A stretch of 58,828 nt of DNA from Candidatus Sulfotelmatobacter kueseliae (GTDB lineage: Bacteria; Acidobacteriota; Terriglobia; Terriglobales; Acidobacteriaceae). Position numbers and translations under genes: made by a program. Below, piece by piece: positions 36,173 to 45,144 of the stretch (position 1 is the first letter of the stretch; each line of letters starts with the position of its first letter). The notes beneath the pieces are model-generated. The model was not told where the DNA came from, did no database searches, and saw only the letters and a program-made list of their open reading frames with translations. The DNA is taken from assembly GCA_900290255.1 (NCBI GenBank), contig OMOD01000129.1:1-58828 (forward strand), given 5' to 3'.

Positions 36173-36982
36173 ATGGCTGACGCCACGCTGGAACATGCTG
36201 CGGTTCAGCACGATGCATCGGGAGCATACGAAGCGCCGCTGTTTGGGGCGTATTCGAAAAAAGTCGGCATGTGGCTGTTTCTGGCTTCCGATTCGCTGAC
36301 GTTCGGGGCCCTGCTGTTCGCTTTCAGCTATAACCGGATTTACACCGTACCGTGGCCCACGCCTTTTCATGCGGAGAGCATCGGGAACGCTACGATCATG
36401 ACGGCGTGCCTGCTTTCCAGTTCACTGACCATGGTGCTGGGCGTGTTTGCGGCTCAGCGCGGGGACCGGGCGTGGACGCGGAACTGGCTGCTGGCGACCA
36501 TGGCGTTTGGCACGGCATTCATCGTGCTGCACGCGATGGAGTGGAGCAAACTGATCGCGCAAGGGCTGACGCTGCCGGGATTTCCCCAGCCGGCTAGTGC
36601 GGCGACGGGGGAGTTGGCCGACATTTCGAAGAATGTGCCGCAGTTTCCGCAGGCGTTTTTCGGCCTGACGGCCATGCACATGCTGCACGTCACGATCGGG
36701 GTGATTTACCTGGGCGTGGTGGCGCTGCGCAAGTGGTTTCTGCCAATTCTGGGGGCGATCTGGATCGCGGGATACTTTCTGATTCCGGCGGACAACGTGT
36801 TTCACTACGGGATTCATGCACTGCTGCTGGGGCTGATTGTTGCCTCGGTCATTCTGTTCCTGAAACCGAAAGACTACGACTCGCACGATGTGGAGGTGTC
36901 CGGATTGTACTGGCACTTCGTGGATCTGGTATGGATGTTCATTTTCCCGCTGGTGTACTTGATGTCGACCAAGGTGATATAG
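36173..36982 (+). CDS. Cytochrome c oxidase subunit III, second gene, expanded
   Basis: A 269-residue member starting YSKKVGMWLFLASDSLTFGA with FGLTAMHMLHVTIGVIYLG and VSGLYWHFVDLVWMFIFPLV at the ends of the fold. Between those last two blocks lies an extra stretch of about 50 residues (RKWFLPILGAIWIAGYFL to HALLLGLIVASVILFLKPKD) with one or two additional helices that ordinary subunit III lacks. ATG 36173 follows AGGGGAACTTGAGGA. Confidence 0.85.
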   Translation: MADATLEHAAVQHDASGAYEAPLFGAYSKKVGMWLFLASDSLTFGALLFAFSYNRIYTVPWPTPFHAESIGNATIMTACLLSSSLTMVLGVFAAQRGDRAWTRNWLLATMAFGTAFIVLHAMEWSKLIAQGLTLPGFPQPASAATGELADISKNVPQFPQAFFGLTAMHMLHVTIGVIYLGVVALRKWFLPILGAIWIAGYFLIPADNVFHYGIHALLLGLIVASVILFLKPKDYDSHDVEVSGLYWHFVDLVWMFIFPLVYLMSTKVI

Positions 36983-37020
36983 GCGGTGGTTGTGGAATAA
37001 GGCACGGAGAGGATGGAAGC

Positions 37021-37332
37021 ATGCACGACGTGGCAACGCATGATGACAGCAAAGGGCAGTATTTCTGGGTGTGGGGAGGGCTGCTGGCGCTGACCGCCGT
37101 TGAGGTCGTGCTGGCTTACCGGCAGGTGTTTCAGCCGCTGCGCATGTTGCAGATCCTATTGGTCCTGTCGGTGATCAAGTCAGCGCTGATCATTGCCTAT
37201 TTCATGCACCTCAAATTTGAGCGGGCGCTGATGCGATGGCTGCTGGTGATTTCGGTGAGCGCATGCTTTGTGATTATGTATTTCTTTTTCTTTCCGGACG
37301 CCGACCGGATTCTGCGGTTAGGAGTGAAATGA
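37021..37332 (+). CDS. Cytochrome c oxidase subunit IV
   Basis: A 103-residue protein of the prokaryotic subunit IV type with three helices: VWGGLLALTAVEVVLAY, ILLVLSVIKSALIIAYFMHL (typical) and a C-terminal LLVISVSACFVIMYFFFF. ATG 37021 follows GAGAGGATGGAAGC. It overlaps the next gene by 4 bases. Confidence 0.88.
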   Translation: MHDVATHDDSKGQYFWVWGGLLALTAVEVVLAYRQVFQPLRMLQILLVLSVIKSALIIAYFMHLKFERALMRWLLVISVSACFVIMYFFFFPDADRILRLGVK

Positions 37333-37628
37333 TGAACTCTACCGCAGAGAGCGCGAAGGTTGCGCGAAGGCCGCAAAGAAGATTCGAAAGGCGCCTGTTG
37401 AGTGTGCTGCTTGGGATGGTGTTTGCGCTATCGACCGCGCCGGCGTTCGCGCAGGGTTGCATTATGTGCTACGAGAGCGCGAAGGGAGCGCCCAAGGATG
37501 GGCAGCGGGCGCTGAGCCGCGCGATTCTGATTTTGCTGGTGCCTCCGCTGAGCGCGATGACGTTTGGAGTGGGTATGGCGCTCCGGTACGGAAGACAGCG
37601 TGACCGGGAGAAAGAGATTTCCGGTTGA
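37329..37628 (+). CDS. Small exported or membrane protein at the end of the oxidase operon
   Basis: A 99-residue protein overlapping subunit IV by ATGA. A leader (LLSVLLGMVFALSTAPAFAQ) is followed by a CxxC-like GCIMCYESAKGAP and a final membrane helix (ILILLVPPLSAMTFGVGMAL). It could help assemble the oxidase copper sites, but this rests on position and the Cys pair only. The first 20 residues (STAESAKVARRPQRR) come from DNA resembling a CGCAGAG-type tandem repeat (about 37337-37390). Confidence 0.6.
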   Translation: MMNSTAESAKVARRPQRRFERRLLSVLLGMVFALSTAPAFAQGCIMCYESAKGAPKDGQRALSRAILILLVPPLSAMTFGVGMALRYGRQRDREKEISG

Positions 37629-37634
37629 GCCGGT

Positions 37635-38834
37635 TCAGGAATACAGCGTGATGGGGGAGACGACGCGTGCGATAGCGCCGTTGGGGCTGGGCTGGTCCGG
37701 CTTGAGGCCGCTGCGCACGGACGCGAAAAGGCCGATTAACTGGCCGAGCATGACGTCGAGCACCGGGCGATAAGAATCAGGAAAATCAGCGGGGCACTCC
37801 AAGGACAGACAATAATCGGCCAGAGAGGCGACGTCATCGGCGCCCTGCGTCGTGACTACGGCGCGAACGCGTCCGAGGCGCTTGTGATCGATCTCGCGCA
37901 AAAGGTCGAGTTCATAGCCACGGCGGCGTGGTTCGCTCGAAAGAAAGGCAACGAAAAGGGCTTGCCCGTCGACACTCGACATGGGTCCGTGGCGCAGCCC
38001 GAGAGGCGACTCTGCTACGGAGGTTACGTTGCCGGCGCTGAGTTCGACTACCTTGAGGGACGCCTCGTCGGCCACGGCGCGCAAGGCACCGCTTCCGACA
38101 AAACAGGCGCGCGTGCAACCGAGCGTGGTGATGGCGGCGGCGGTTTCGGCGGCTGCCGGCAAAAAGCGGTTACCGGCCTCGGCTATGCGTGCGACGGTAT
38201 GACCAAATTCCTCGTACTCGCCCAAATGAGCCACACACTGGCCCGCCAAAAGCATGTTGGTGAACGAGCTGGTCATGGCAAGGCCACGGTCATTTACGGC
38301 ATCGTCGAGAATCACGGCGAGCGCCTGGCCTTCATGCCTGGAACAGATTTCCGCCATCTGGCCGTGCCGGTTGCAGGTGATCACGACGTGCCGGATGCCG
38401 CGATACTGGCTGAGCGCACGCTGCAACAGAGCCACGCCTTCGGGACTATCTCCGGAGCGGGAAAACGAAATCCAGAGATACTCCCTTCCCGCATGGTGAA
38501 ATTCCTCGAAATCAGTCAACAGGGTGGTGCTGGGGACGGCCCAGACGTCGCAATCCCAGCGCTGGCGAAGCAAAGGAGCCAAGGCGCGGCCGATGTAGTC
38601 CGAGGTTCCGGCACCCACCAGATAGACCGTGGGCGAAGCCGTAGGGCCGCAGCCGATCCCGGCCTGGCGGAGCATCTGGTTCAGGCTGGCCTTCTGCTCG
38701 CCACAGCGTGCGTAGGTGTTGGTCCAGGTAGCAGGCTGCTGGCAGATTTCACGCGGAGTGTGCTCCAGCCCGCGCTCGGCCTTTTCCCGCTGGGGCAAAT
38801 CCAGCAGGCTGCGCAAAGGATTTCCCAAGTACAA
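37635..38834 (-). CDS. SIS-domain sugar-phosphate isomerase/deaminase, AgaS-like
   Basis: A 399-residue protein with two SIS domains. SIS-1 has VYLVGAGTSDYIGRAL and SFSRSGDSPEGVALL; SIS-2 has CFVGSGALRAVADEASLKVVE, ESPLGLRHGPMSSVDGQALF. This matches AgaS-type galactosamine/glucosamine-6-phosphate deaminases, including the start with a short helical lead and EI..QP.W. The start is TTG 38834 with GGAGG very close upstream, so it is uncertain. It is convergent with the oxidase operon. Confidence 0.82.
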   Translation of the reverse strand: MYLGNPLRSLLDLPQREKAERGLEHTPREICQQPATWTNTYARCGEQKASLNQMLRQAGIGCGPTASPTVYLVGAGTSDYIGRALAPLLRQRWDCDVWAVPSTTLLTDFEEFHHAGREYLWISFSRSGDSPEGVALLQRALSQYRGIRHVVITCNRHGQMAEICSRHEGQALAVILDDAVNDRGLAMTSSFTNMLLAGQCVAHLGEYEEFGHTVARIAEAGNRFLPAAAETAAAITTLGCTRACFVGSGALRAVADEASLKVVELSAGNVTSVAESPLGLRHGPMSSVDGQALFVAFLSSEPRRRGYELDLLREIDHKRLGRVRAVVTTQGADDVASLADYCLSLECPADFPDSYRPVLDVMLGQLIGLFASVRSGLKPDQPSPNGAIARVVSPITLYS

Positions 38835-39000
38835 TATCCTCCGGTCAAAACACTGTAGTCTATTACAAATCGACCCCGTTGAAAAGTATTCGAAAGCAAA
38901 TGAAATAGGGTTCGGAAGGGAACGTCAGAACCCGATGCCGGATTTCCTCAGCAACTAATCAGAAACAAGGGGGTTTTCCTCCCTGACAAGGAGAACTGTT

Positions 39001-39276
39001 ATGAGCCGCGGATCGCAGAGTCTTCGGGCGGTGCTTCTCGGAGCGGCGTTGGTTTCGTCGCTGGCCGGGATTGGCTGCGCGCATCACTACTATCGTGTGT
39101 ACGACCCTTACTACACCGACTACCACGTGTGGAACGATGAGGAAGTCGTCTACTACCAGCGCTGGTGCGGCGAGACTCATCGCGATCCCCACCGAGACTT
39201 CCGCCAGCTCTCGAAGGACCAGCAGAAAGAGTACTTCACCTGGCGACACAATCACGAGGACCGCGATCGTCATTAG
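39001..39276 (+). CDS. Small lipoprotein
   Basis: A 91-residue protein with a lipobox LAGIGC (Cys26) after a hydrophobic leader. The mature part is rich in Tyr, His, Asp and Arg (HHYYRVYDPYYTDYHVWNDE). ATG 39001 follows CAAGGAGAACTGTT. Unknown function; the aromatic/charged pattern is common in small envelope lipoproteins of acidobacteria. Confidence 0.7.
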   Translation: MSRGSQSLRAVLLGAALVSSLAGIGCAHHYYRVYDPYYTDYHVWNDEEVVYYQRWCGETHRDPHRDFRQLSKDQQKEYFTWRHNHEDRDRH

Positions 39277-39328
39277 GCCGCGGGATTGGTCAGGCAACTG
39301 TTAACTGTCTGGGCGCGCGCTTGGGGGT

Positions 39329-39958
39329 CTACGAAACCGATTCCGGGTGGTTTAGAACTGTGAGAATCTGCTCGGTGGTGGTCAGGCGGGCGCCGAGCCG
39401 CTCGACTTCTGCGATCGCTTTTTCGCCGGCGGCAGGGTTCAAGGTTGCGATGGCGTCCCGCACGAGCGCGACGCGCCTCCCCCGTTCCAGCAGACCTTTG
39501 GCGGCAAAGCTGACGCAATATTCCGTCACCACGCCGAAGACGATGAACTCCGCGTGACTTCCCAGCCGCCGGACGAGGGCATCGGCGTGGCGGCTCTTAA
39601 AGATGTTCAGGGTCTGCTTTTCCAGCAGGATCTGCTGATAGGGAGAGAGATCGTCGGGCAGTCGTGCGTCGGCGTGGTTGGGCACGCGCACGACTCTTTC
39701 TGTGATGGCTTCAGGAACAAGCTCGGCGCCGGCAGTGCCCTTCACGCAATGCGGCGGGAAAATCTTGAATTCCGCATCGTCGGGGGCGTGAAAGTCGCCG
39801 TGAGAGACGAGAAATACCCGGTTCTGGCGCGCCAAATCAGTAAGGCGCTTGATGTTGGGCAGCAAGTTCTCGGCGCCCGGGACGTAGAGCTTGCCTCCCG
39901 GCAAAACGAAGTCGGCCTGGACGTCCACTTCCCAGAGAATGAAATCGCGCGAAAGCAT
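39329..39958 (-). CDS. Isochorismatase/nicotinamidase-like cysteine hydrolase
   Basis: A 209-residue alpha/beta hydrolase of the isochorismatase-like superfamily. Triad positions: Asp in WEVDVQADFVLPGG, a Lys in LLEKQTLNIF, and Cys in VFGVVTEYCVSFAAKGL. It probably hydrolyses an amide such as nicotinamide, though the metal-site residues are not resolved by eye. ATG 39958 is preferred over longer starts. Confidence 0.85.
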   Translation of the reverse strand: MLSRDFILWEVDVQADFVLPGGKLYVPGAENLLPNIKRLTDLARQNRVFLVSHGDFHAPDDAEFKIFPPHCVKGTAGAELVPEAITERVVRVPNHADARLPDDLSPYQQILLEKQTLNIFKSRHADALVRRLGSHAEFIVFGVVTEYCVSFAAKGLLERGRRVALVRDAIATLNPAAGEKAIAEVERLGARLTTTEQILTVLNHPESVS

Positions 39959-40060
39959 AATTCTGTTTCTGTCTGAACCGAGCGTAGCATCATTGCTTCG
40001 GTGCCGACAAACGTCCGGCGGGCCTATGGCGGTTTCTGGGAAGCTGTTTCCGTTCCCCCC

Positions 40061-40103
40061 GCGGAGCTTCGCTCCGCCGGACAGCCGAGGGCGGCTGTCC
40101 CCA
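40061..40103. repeat. Two adjacent hairpins before the MmcQ-like gene
   Basis: GCGGAGCTTCGCTCCGC (about 40061-40077) and GGACAGCCGAGGGCGGCTGTCC (stem GGACAGCC/GGCTGTCC, about 40079-40100). The second resembles 31593-31612 in design. Confidence 0.75.
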
Positions 40104-40156
40104 CATGGCATCTCTGGCGGGACGCAGCCCGGTGCGTTAAGCTACGGAACAGTTCG

Positions 40157-40495
40157 GTGAAACGCCGCCCCATAACCTACGATGCTGTTCGCCGCCTGGG
40201 CCTCGCGCTGCCTGGCGTCGAGGAAGGGACTTCGTACGGATGTCCTGCGCTGAAGGTCAGAGGGAAAGCGATCGTTTGCCTGCACCGCGAAGAGGACAAG
40301 ATCGTTCTCAATGTGCCTTTCGACCAGCGAGAAGAACTGATGGCCGCCGATCCTGAAACCTACTTCATTACCGATCACTATCGTGATTACCCGGGGGTGC
40401 TGGTGAGCCTCGCGAAGGTGCATCCGGATGCGGTGCCGGGGCTGCTCAAGATGGCGTATCGGGCGGCGACGGCCGGGAAGAAGCGCGGGGCTTGA
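40157..40495 (+). CDS. MmcQ/YjbR family protein
   Basis: A 112-residue double-wing-type protein, starting at GTG 40157 (KRRPITYDAVRRLGLALPGV). Family blocks: EEGTSYGCPALKVRGKAIVC, NVPFDQREELMAADPETYFI and YPGVLVSLAKV. Members fold like DNA-binding CyaY-like proteins but have no agreed function. Confidence 0.82.
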   Translation: MKRRPITYDAVRRLGLALPGVEEGTSYGCPALKVRGKAIVCLHREEDKIVLNVPFDQREELMAADPETYFITDHYRDYPGVLVSLAKVHPDAVPGLLKMAYRAATAGKKRGA

Positions 40496-40583
40496 CCCTG
40501 CAGGTTCATTTTTCCTGCTCTCGCCGATTACCCTGCTTTGTGTTCTAATCTCGGCGTCATAGTTCCCAAGCCATGGAGAACAA

Positions 40584-42170
40584 ATGCCATCTCTCTTGTT
40601 GAAACGACTGTCAGTCATGTTCGCTTCCGCAGTTCTCGCGACTTCCCTTTGGGCACAGTCAGCGTCCGCACCGCCGAGCGCGCCTCCGGCTGACCTCGAC
40701 GCCTACGTTGCCGCCTCTATGAAGGCGTTCGAGGTTCCGGGCATGGCCGTCGCTATTGTGAAGGACGGAAAAATCGTTGTTGCCAAGGGCTACGGGGTGC
40801 GCAAGTTGGGTGATCCGACGCCCGTCGACGAATTCACCATGTTCGGCATCGGATCGAACACGAAAGCCTTCACCACGGCCGCGCTGGCTACGCTGGTGGA
40901 TGAAGGCAAGCTTTCGTGGGACGATCCTGTCTATCAGCGTCTTCCCGGATTTGTCATGTACGACCCCTACGTCGCGCATGAGATGACGATCCGCGACTTG
41001 CTCACGCATCGCAGCGGCATGGGACTGGGCGAGGGCGACCTGCTTTTCTGGCCGCACTCGACTTACAGTCGCGAAGAAGTGATTTACAAGCTGCGCTTCA
41101 TGAAGCCTGTCTCCAGTTTTCGCAGCAAATATGCTTACGACAACCTGCTTTACATGACGGCGGGGCAAATCATCCCCGCCGTGACGGGCATTTCCTGGGA
41201 CGACTACGTGCGCCGGCGGATTTTTGCGCCGCTAGGCATGAACCACTCCAACGTTTCGAACTCCGCCTTCAAAACGGGTGACGACTACGCATTCCCGCAT
41301 TCGCGAGTCGATGGCAAGTTGCAGGTGATTCCTTTCGAAGTGCTCGACAACGCAGGCCCAGCCGGCGCCATCAATTCCTGCGCCGCGGATATGGCGAAGT
41401 GGGTGCAGTTGCAACTGAACCGGGGCAAGTTTGTTGACCGCGAAGGCCGCTTGTTCTCGGAACAGCGGTCGAAAGAGATGTGGTCGCCGCAGACGATTCT
41501 GCCGATCAGCGATCCCCCTGCTCCGCTGGCCGGACTCAAGGCAAATTTCGCGGACTACGCCCTGGGCTGGGGAGTACGCGACTACCACGGCCGCAAGATG
41601 GTGGGGCATACGGGCGGAGTGGGCGGTTTCGTGTCGCGTGTAATGCTGGTGCCGGAGGAGAATCTCGGAGTGGTGGTGCTGACCAACGCGGAAGAAGACG
41701 GTGCTTTCGATTCCATCCTCTACCACGTACTCGATCACTACTTTCACCTGCCGCCCGGCGACTGGATTGCAGCTTATAAGGCGGCGAAGGATAAAGAGGA
41801 AGAAGACGCCGCTGAGACCATGAAGAAAGCGGAAGCCGCGCGCGCCGCCAATTCTAAGCCTTCCCTGCCGCTGGAAAAATATGCCGGCGTCTATAACGAC
41901 GCGTGGTACGGACCGATCACGATTCGCATGGAAAACGGCGGGCTGGTCATCAGCTTCGATCACACGCCCGGCATGGTCGGCGACCTCGAGCATTGGCAGT
42001 ACGACACATTCAAGGCGCACTGGCGCGTGCGCACCATCGAAGATGCGTTCGTCACGTTTTCCCTGAACCCCGACGGCGCGATCGACAGCGCGAAAATGGC
42101 CGCCGTCTCTCCGCTGGCCGATTTCAGCTTCGATTATCAGGATTTGCTGCTGAAGCCGGAGAAGAAGTGA
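40584..42170 (+). CDS. Secreted serine hydrolase, class C beta-lactamase fold
   Basis: A 528-residue exported enzyme. Signal peptide to about residue 24 (TSLWAQ). The class C/penicillin-binding motifs are SxxK in GIGSNTKAFT, YxN as YAYDNLLY, and HTGG (KTG position) in KMVGHTGGVGGF. Residues about 410-528 form a DUF3471-type beta domain. ATG 40584 follows GGAGAACAA. Likely a peptidase or esterase acting on peptides or cell-wall fragments; true beta-lactamase activity is not implied. Confidence 0.9.
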   Translation: MPSLLLKRLSVMFASAVLATSLWAQSASAPPSAPPADLDAYVAASMKAFEVPGMAVAIVKDGKIVVAKGYGVRKLGDPTPVDEFTMFGIGSNTKAFTTAALATLVDEGKLSWDDPVYQRLPGFVMYDPYVAHEMTIRDLLTHRSGMGLGEGDLLFWPHSTYSREEVIYKLRFMKPVSSFRSKYAYDNLLYMTAGQIIPAVTGISWDDYVRRRIFAPLGMNHSNVSNSAFKTGDDYAFPHSRVDGKLQVIPFEVLDNAGPAGAINSCAADMAKWVQLQLNRGKFVDREGRLFSEQRSKEMWSPQTILPISDPPAPLAGLKANFADYALGWGVRDYHGRKMVGHTGGVGGFVSRVMLVPEENLGVVVLTNAEEDGAFDSILYHVLDHYFHLPPGDWIAAYKAAKDKEEEDAAETMKKAEAARAANSKPSLPLEKYAGVYNDAWYGPITIRMENGGLVISFDHTPGMVGDLEHWQYDTFKAHWRVRTIEDAFVTFSLNPDGAIDSAKMAAVSPLADFSFDYQDLLLKPEKK

Positions 42171-42287
42171 GGGGAGCCAAAGAGCGCGAGCACAGGGAAA
42201 CCGTTGCAGGTGTTAGGGAATGGTGTAGTTCAGAGCCCTCCCTTCTGGGGCGCTCGAAATGACAATCTCTGGCGGTTCGGAGTTTCC

Positions 42288-43565
42288 CTACCGCAGAAAT
42301 ACGTGCGCGGCATCCTCCACGCGAACGTTCGACCTGCGCCGTGTCCCTGTGCTCACGTTGTAAGTCACGAGCATATGATCTTCGACGATCAGCAGTTCCC
42401 TTTCGTTGAGCCATCCCACCAGGGTCGCATGAGGCAGAAATGCCACGCGGTGCGGAGCATCGGATAGGGTCCTCACCTCCACCGCGGGCAATTCCGTCAG
42501 TGCCTTGCGAATCTGCTTCGATTCCTCGGGATCGGCCTGGCCTTGCTCCGACAATTCGATGGGCTGGTTGACCTCCGCCGTAGCGACAACGGTCATTGCG
42601 ACGGCGTCTAGTTCGGGCGAGAGTTGCGCCGTCGAAGTGTAGAAGCTCACGTCATAGTCGGCATTCTTGTATGAGGCCCGCTCGTCGAAGACGGTAATGG
42701 TTTTGCCGTTGTTGCGCACCAGGGTTTGATCGTTGCTCTGATTGGACCAGCCGCAACAGCCGGTGTCGGGAATGGCTTCGACGACGACGGCGCCTCCGGC
42801 CGCCGCATCCCCAACCCGCCGCAAAGCGTCGGCCAGCGGAGTGGCCGTCCATTTGCCGCCATCCTCTTTGTAGAGCGCGCTCGCCTTGTACACAGGCTCG
42901 GTCTTGCCCGCGACAAACTGGGTCATCAGAAAAAAATCGGCGACGCCGTTGTTCGGAATCCAAACCACCCCAAAGGGACAGCTTTCTTCGCACGTTCCGG
43001 TTGGGCAGCGGCACTCCGGCAGTTTCACGCTGGCGAGATCTTCGCGACCGGCCCCGTTCGTGTCGGTGCGCCACGCCTGCCACTCGACGGTCACCGAAAG
43101 GTCAACATCTTCACGCTGCAGGCGCCGGGCCTGGCTGGCGAACCAGAACAAGTGCTGGCCGTCGGCCGAAAGATAAACTGCGGGGGCTGATTCAGTGACT
43201 GCTTGATTCGAACCCGTAGTTGTGACTTCGCGCTTCAGACCGAGATCGATAGCCGTGGCCGTCCGCCCGTTCCAGAACCACAGTTTGTGCGGCGACTGCG
43301 TATCACTTTCGGCCAGCGGCAGCGATACGGCGGGAGCGAAAAGAATTTGCCCCAATCGGTTTATCGCAATGCTTTGCGGGGATTGCGAGGCCTCGACAGG
43401 AATCTTGACCGTCTGCTTCGCGGCGAACGTGGAGGGATCGTACTCAACCATCTCCCCCGAAGAACGCAGCACCCAGAGCCGCTTCTCCATGACGAGCTTC
43501 CCTTGAGCAAACATCGGCGCGGCTGACAATACAAGAGCGCTCACAGCCAGCAACATTCTTCGCAT
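42288..43565 (-). CDS. Secreted beta-propeller-like protein of unknown function
   Basis: A 425-residue exported protein with a signal peptide (ending APMFAQ). The body has repeating strand patterns (KRLWVLRSSGEMVEYDPSTF, QSIAINRLGQILFAPA, PAVYLSADGQHLFWFA), suggesting a propeller. A Cys-rich loop, CRCPTGTCEESC, interrupts the middle, with another CC in DTGCCGWS. No enzyme motif is recognised. Confidence 0.6.
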   Translation of the reverse strand: MRRMLLAVSALVLSAAPMFAQGKLVMEKRLWVLRSSGEMVEYDPSTFAAKQTVKIPVEASQSPQSIAINRLGQILFAPAVSLPLAESDTQSPHKLWFWNGRTATAIDLGLKREVTTTGSNQAVTESAPAVYLSADGQHLFWFASQARRLQREDVDLSVTVEWQAWRTDTNGAGREDLASVKLPECRCPTGTCEESCPFGVVWIPNNGVADFFLMTQFVAGKTEPVYKASALYKEDGGKWTATPLADALRRVGDAAAGGAVVVEAIPDTGCCGWSNQSNDQTLVRNNGKTITVFDERASYKNADYDVSFYTSTAQLSPELDAVAMTVVATAEVNQPIELSEQGQADPEESKQIRKALTELPAVEVRTLSDAPHRVAFLPHATLVGWLNERELLIVEDHMLVTYNVSTGTRRRSNVRVEDAAHVFLR

Positions 43566-43706
43566 GTAGTTAGTTATATCGTAGAGAGGTTGCGCCTAGC
43601 ACCCTAGCCTGAGGCTCAAAGCGGAGCGCCTGCCGACGGTTCAAGCATTCCCTCGGCTCCGCGTACAATAGCAGATTGCACGTGGGACAAACCTCCAGGG
43701 GGCTTC

Positions 43707-44567
43707 ATGACGACCAGGCACCATCCTCGCCCACAAGCCGCAGCTGAAATTCCGGCTGTGCCGCTCACTACCGAAGGCTATAGCGTGCTGCACCAGATGA
43801 TGCGCATGCGCTGGGCCGCATGGCGTCCCCTGCCGCAAGCGGAAAAGTCGGCCATCGCGAGCGAAGCAGCTGCGGTTCTGTCGGCGATGGAGAAGAGCGG
43901 GGCGGGCCAGTCGGCGCTTTACTCGCTGATCGGGCACAAGGGCGACCTGATGCTGATCCACTTCCGGGAATCGTTCGCCGATCTCAACCAGGCGGAACTC
44001 AAACTGGCCGGGCTGCGGCTGAGCGATTACCTCGAGCCGACCACGTCGTATCTCTCGATCATTGAGCTGGGACTCTACGAATCTACGGTAAAAGCGTACA
44101 AAGCGCTGGCTGAGCGCGGCATTGAACCGCACTCGGAGGACTGGAAGCGGGAGATCGCCGAGACTCTGGCGCGGCAGAAGGAAGCGATGCGTCCGCGGCT
44201 TTACCCGGAGATTCCGCCAAACCGTTACGCCTGCTTTTATCCCATGGACCGGCGCCGCGGTGAGGACAAGAACTGGTATACGCTGCCCATCGAGGAGCGC
44301 GCCCGGCAAATGTACGAGCACGGGCTGGTCGGCCGCCGCTACGCCGGCGAGGTCAAGCAGATCATCACTGGCTCTATCGGCTTCGACGATTGGGAGTGGG
44401 GCGTGGACCTGTTCGCGGATGATCCTCTCGTCTTTAAGAAGCTGATCTACGAGATGCGCTTCGACGAAGTCAGCGCCGTCTACGCGCTGTTTGGGCAGTT
44501 CTATGTGGGAGTGCGGGTTCCGGCGGCGGCGCTGGAAAAACTGCTGAGCGGCGAATTGCCGAAGTAA
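43707..44567 (+). CDS. hemQ: Peroxide-dependent heme synthase (coproheme decarboxylase)
   Basis: Chlorite-dismutase-fold enzyme that converts coproheme to heme b. The 286-residue chain has CFYPMDRRRGEDKNWYTLPI (with the reactive Tyr), ERARQMYEHGLVGRRYAGEV (proximal heme His in MYEHG) and GFDDWEWGVDLFADDPLVFK. This marks the coproporphyrin-dependent heme route, usual in Gram-positives and present in acidobacteria. Heme supply fits the nearby oxidase operon. Confidence 0.92.
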   Translation: MTTRHHPRPQAAAEIPAVPLTTEGYSVLHQMMRMRWAAWRPLPQAEKSAIASEAAAVLSAMEKSGAGQSALYSLIGHKGDLMLIHFRESFADLNQAELKLAGLRLSDYLEPTTSYLSIIELGLYESTVKAYKALAERGIEPHSEDWKREIAETLARQKEAMRPRLYPEIPPNRYACFYPMDRRRGEDKNWYTLPIEERARQMYEHGLVGRRYAGEVKQIITGSIGFDDWEWGVDLFADDPLVFKKLIYEMRFDEVSAVYALFGQFYVGVRVPAAALEKLLSGELPK

Positions 44568-44570
44568 AGC

Positions 44571-44685
44571 AAGGTTTCAAAGTTTCAGAGTTTCAAGGTT
44601 TCAATGTCTCGAAGCCGCAAGGTTGAAGGCTCAGAGAGTCGCTTTCACTTTGAAACTCCGCAACCTTGAAACTTTGGAACCTTGG
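44571..44685. repeat. Inverted repeat of GTTTCA-type units before the AhpD-like gene
   Basis: Left arm 44571-44604 (AAGGTTTCAAAGTTTCAGAG...) pairs with right arm 44649-44685 (...CAACCTTGAAACTTTGGAAC). It ends 7 bases before ATG 44693. The same motif builds the hairpin at 48151-48266. Confidence 0.8.
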
Positions 44686-44692
44686 AGTTCCC

Positions 44693-45095
44693 ATGTCCAT
44701 TTTTGGCCTCGTTGAATATGCAGACGCCAGCCCGGAAGTGCGCGCCGTTTATGACGACATCATGGCGACGCGGAAGACCGACCATATCAACAACTTCTGG
44801 AAGGCGATCGCGCACGATCCCGCCACGCTCAAGCGCACATGGGAAGACATCAAGCAGATCATGGCGCCAGGCGCGCTCGATCCGCTGACCAAAGAGATGA
44901 TCTACATCGCGGTCAGTGTGACCAACCAGTGCAACTACTGCATCGCGTCGCATACCGTCTCGGCACAGCAGAAAGGGATGACCGACGCCATGTTCTAAGG
45001 AACTGATGGCGGTGGTCGGCATGGCCAACGAAACGAACAAGATGGTGACGGGATACCAGGTGGAATTGGATGAGGAGTTCAAGAGCGGCCGTTAG
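44693..45095 (+). pseudogene. AhpD-like carboxymuconolactone decarboxylase family gene with a frameshift
   Basis: ATG 44693 starts SIFGLVEYADASPEVRAVYD; the active site CNYC in VTNQCNYCIASHT is intact. The frame stops at TAA 44996-44998 after GMTDAMF. Removing one base there restores a family-like end in the next frame: KELMAVVGMANETNKMVTGY, QVELDEEFKSGR, stop 45095. A real indel or a sequencing error would explain it; a programmed shift is less likely because TTC-TAA is a poor slip site. The truncated product has 101 residues and keeps the Cys pair. Confidence 0.75.
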
Positions 45096-45144
45096 TCGGA
45101 TCGTTGGCGATTACACTGCGGGACAGAGACGTCCGCAGGTTGTT

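Noticed and set aside
40584-42170. Antibiotic-resistance beta-lactamase
   Set aside because: The class C-like fold with a DUF3471-type tail is typical of general secreted serine hydrolases; nothing points to beta-lactam hydrolysis.
44693-45095. Programmed +1 frameshift in the AhpD-like gene
   Set aside because: TTC-TAA is not a good slip site and no upstream Shine-Dalgarno-like stimulator is evident; an indel is simpler.
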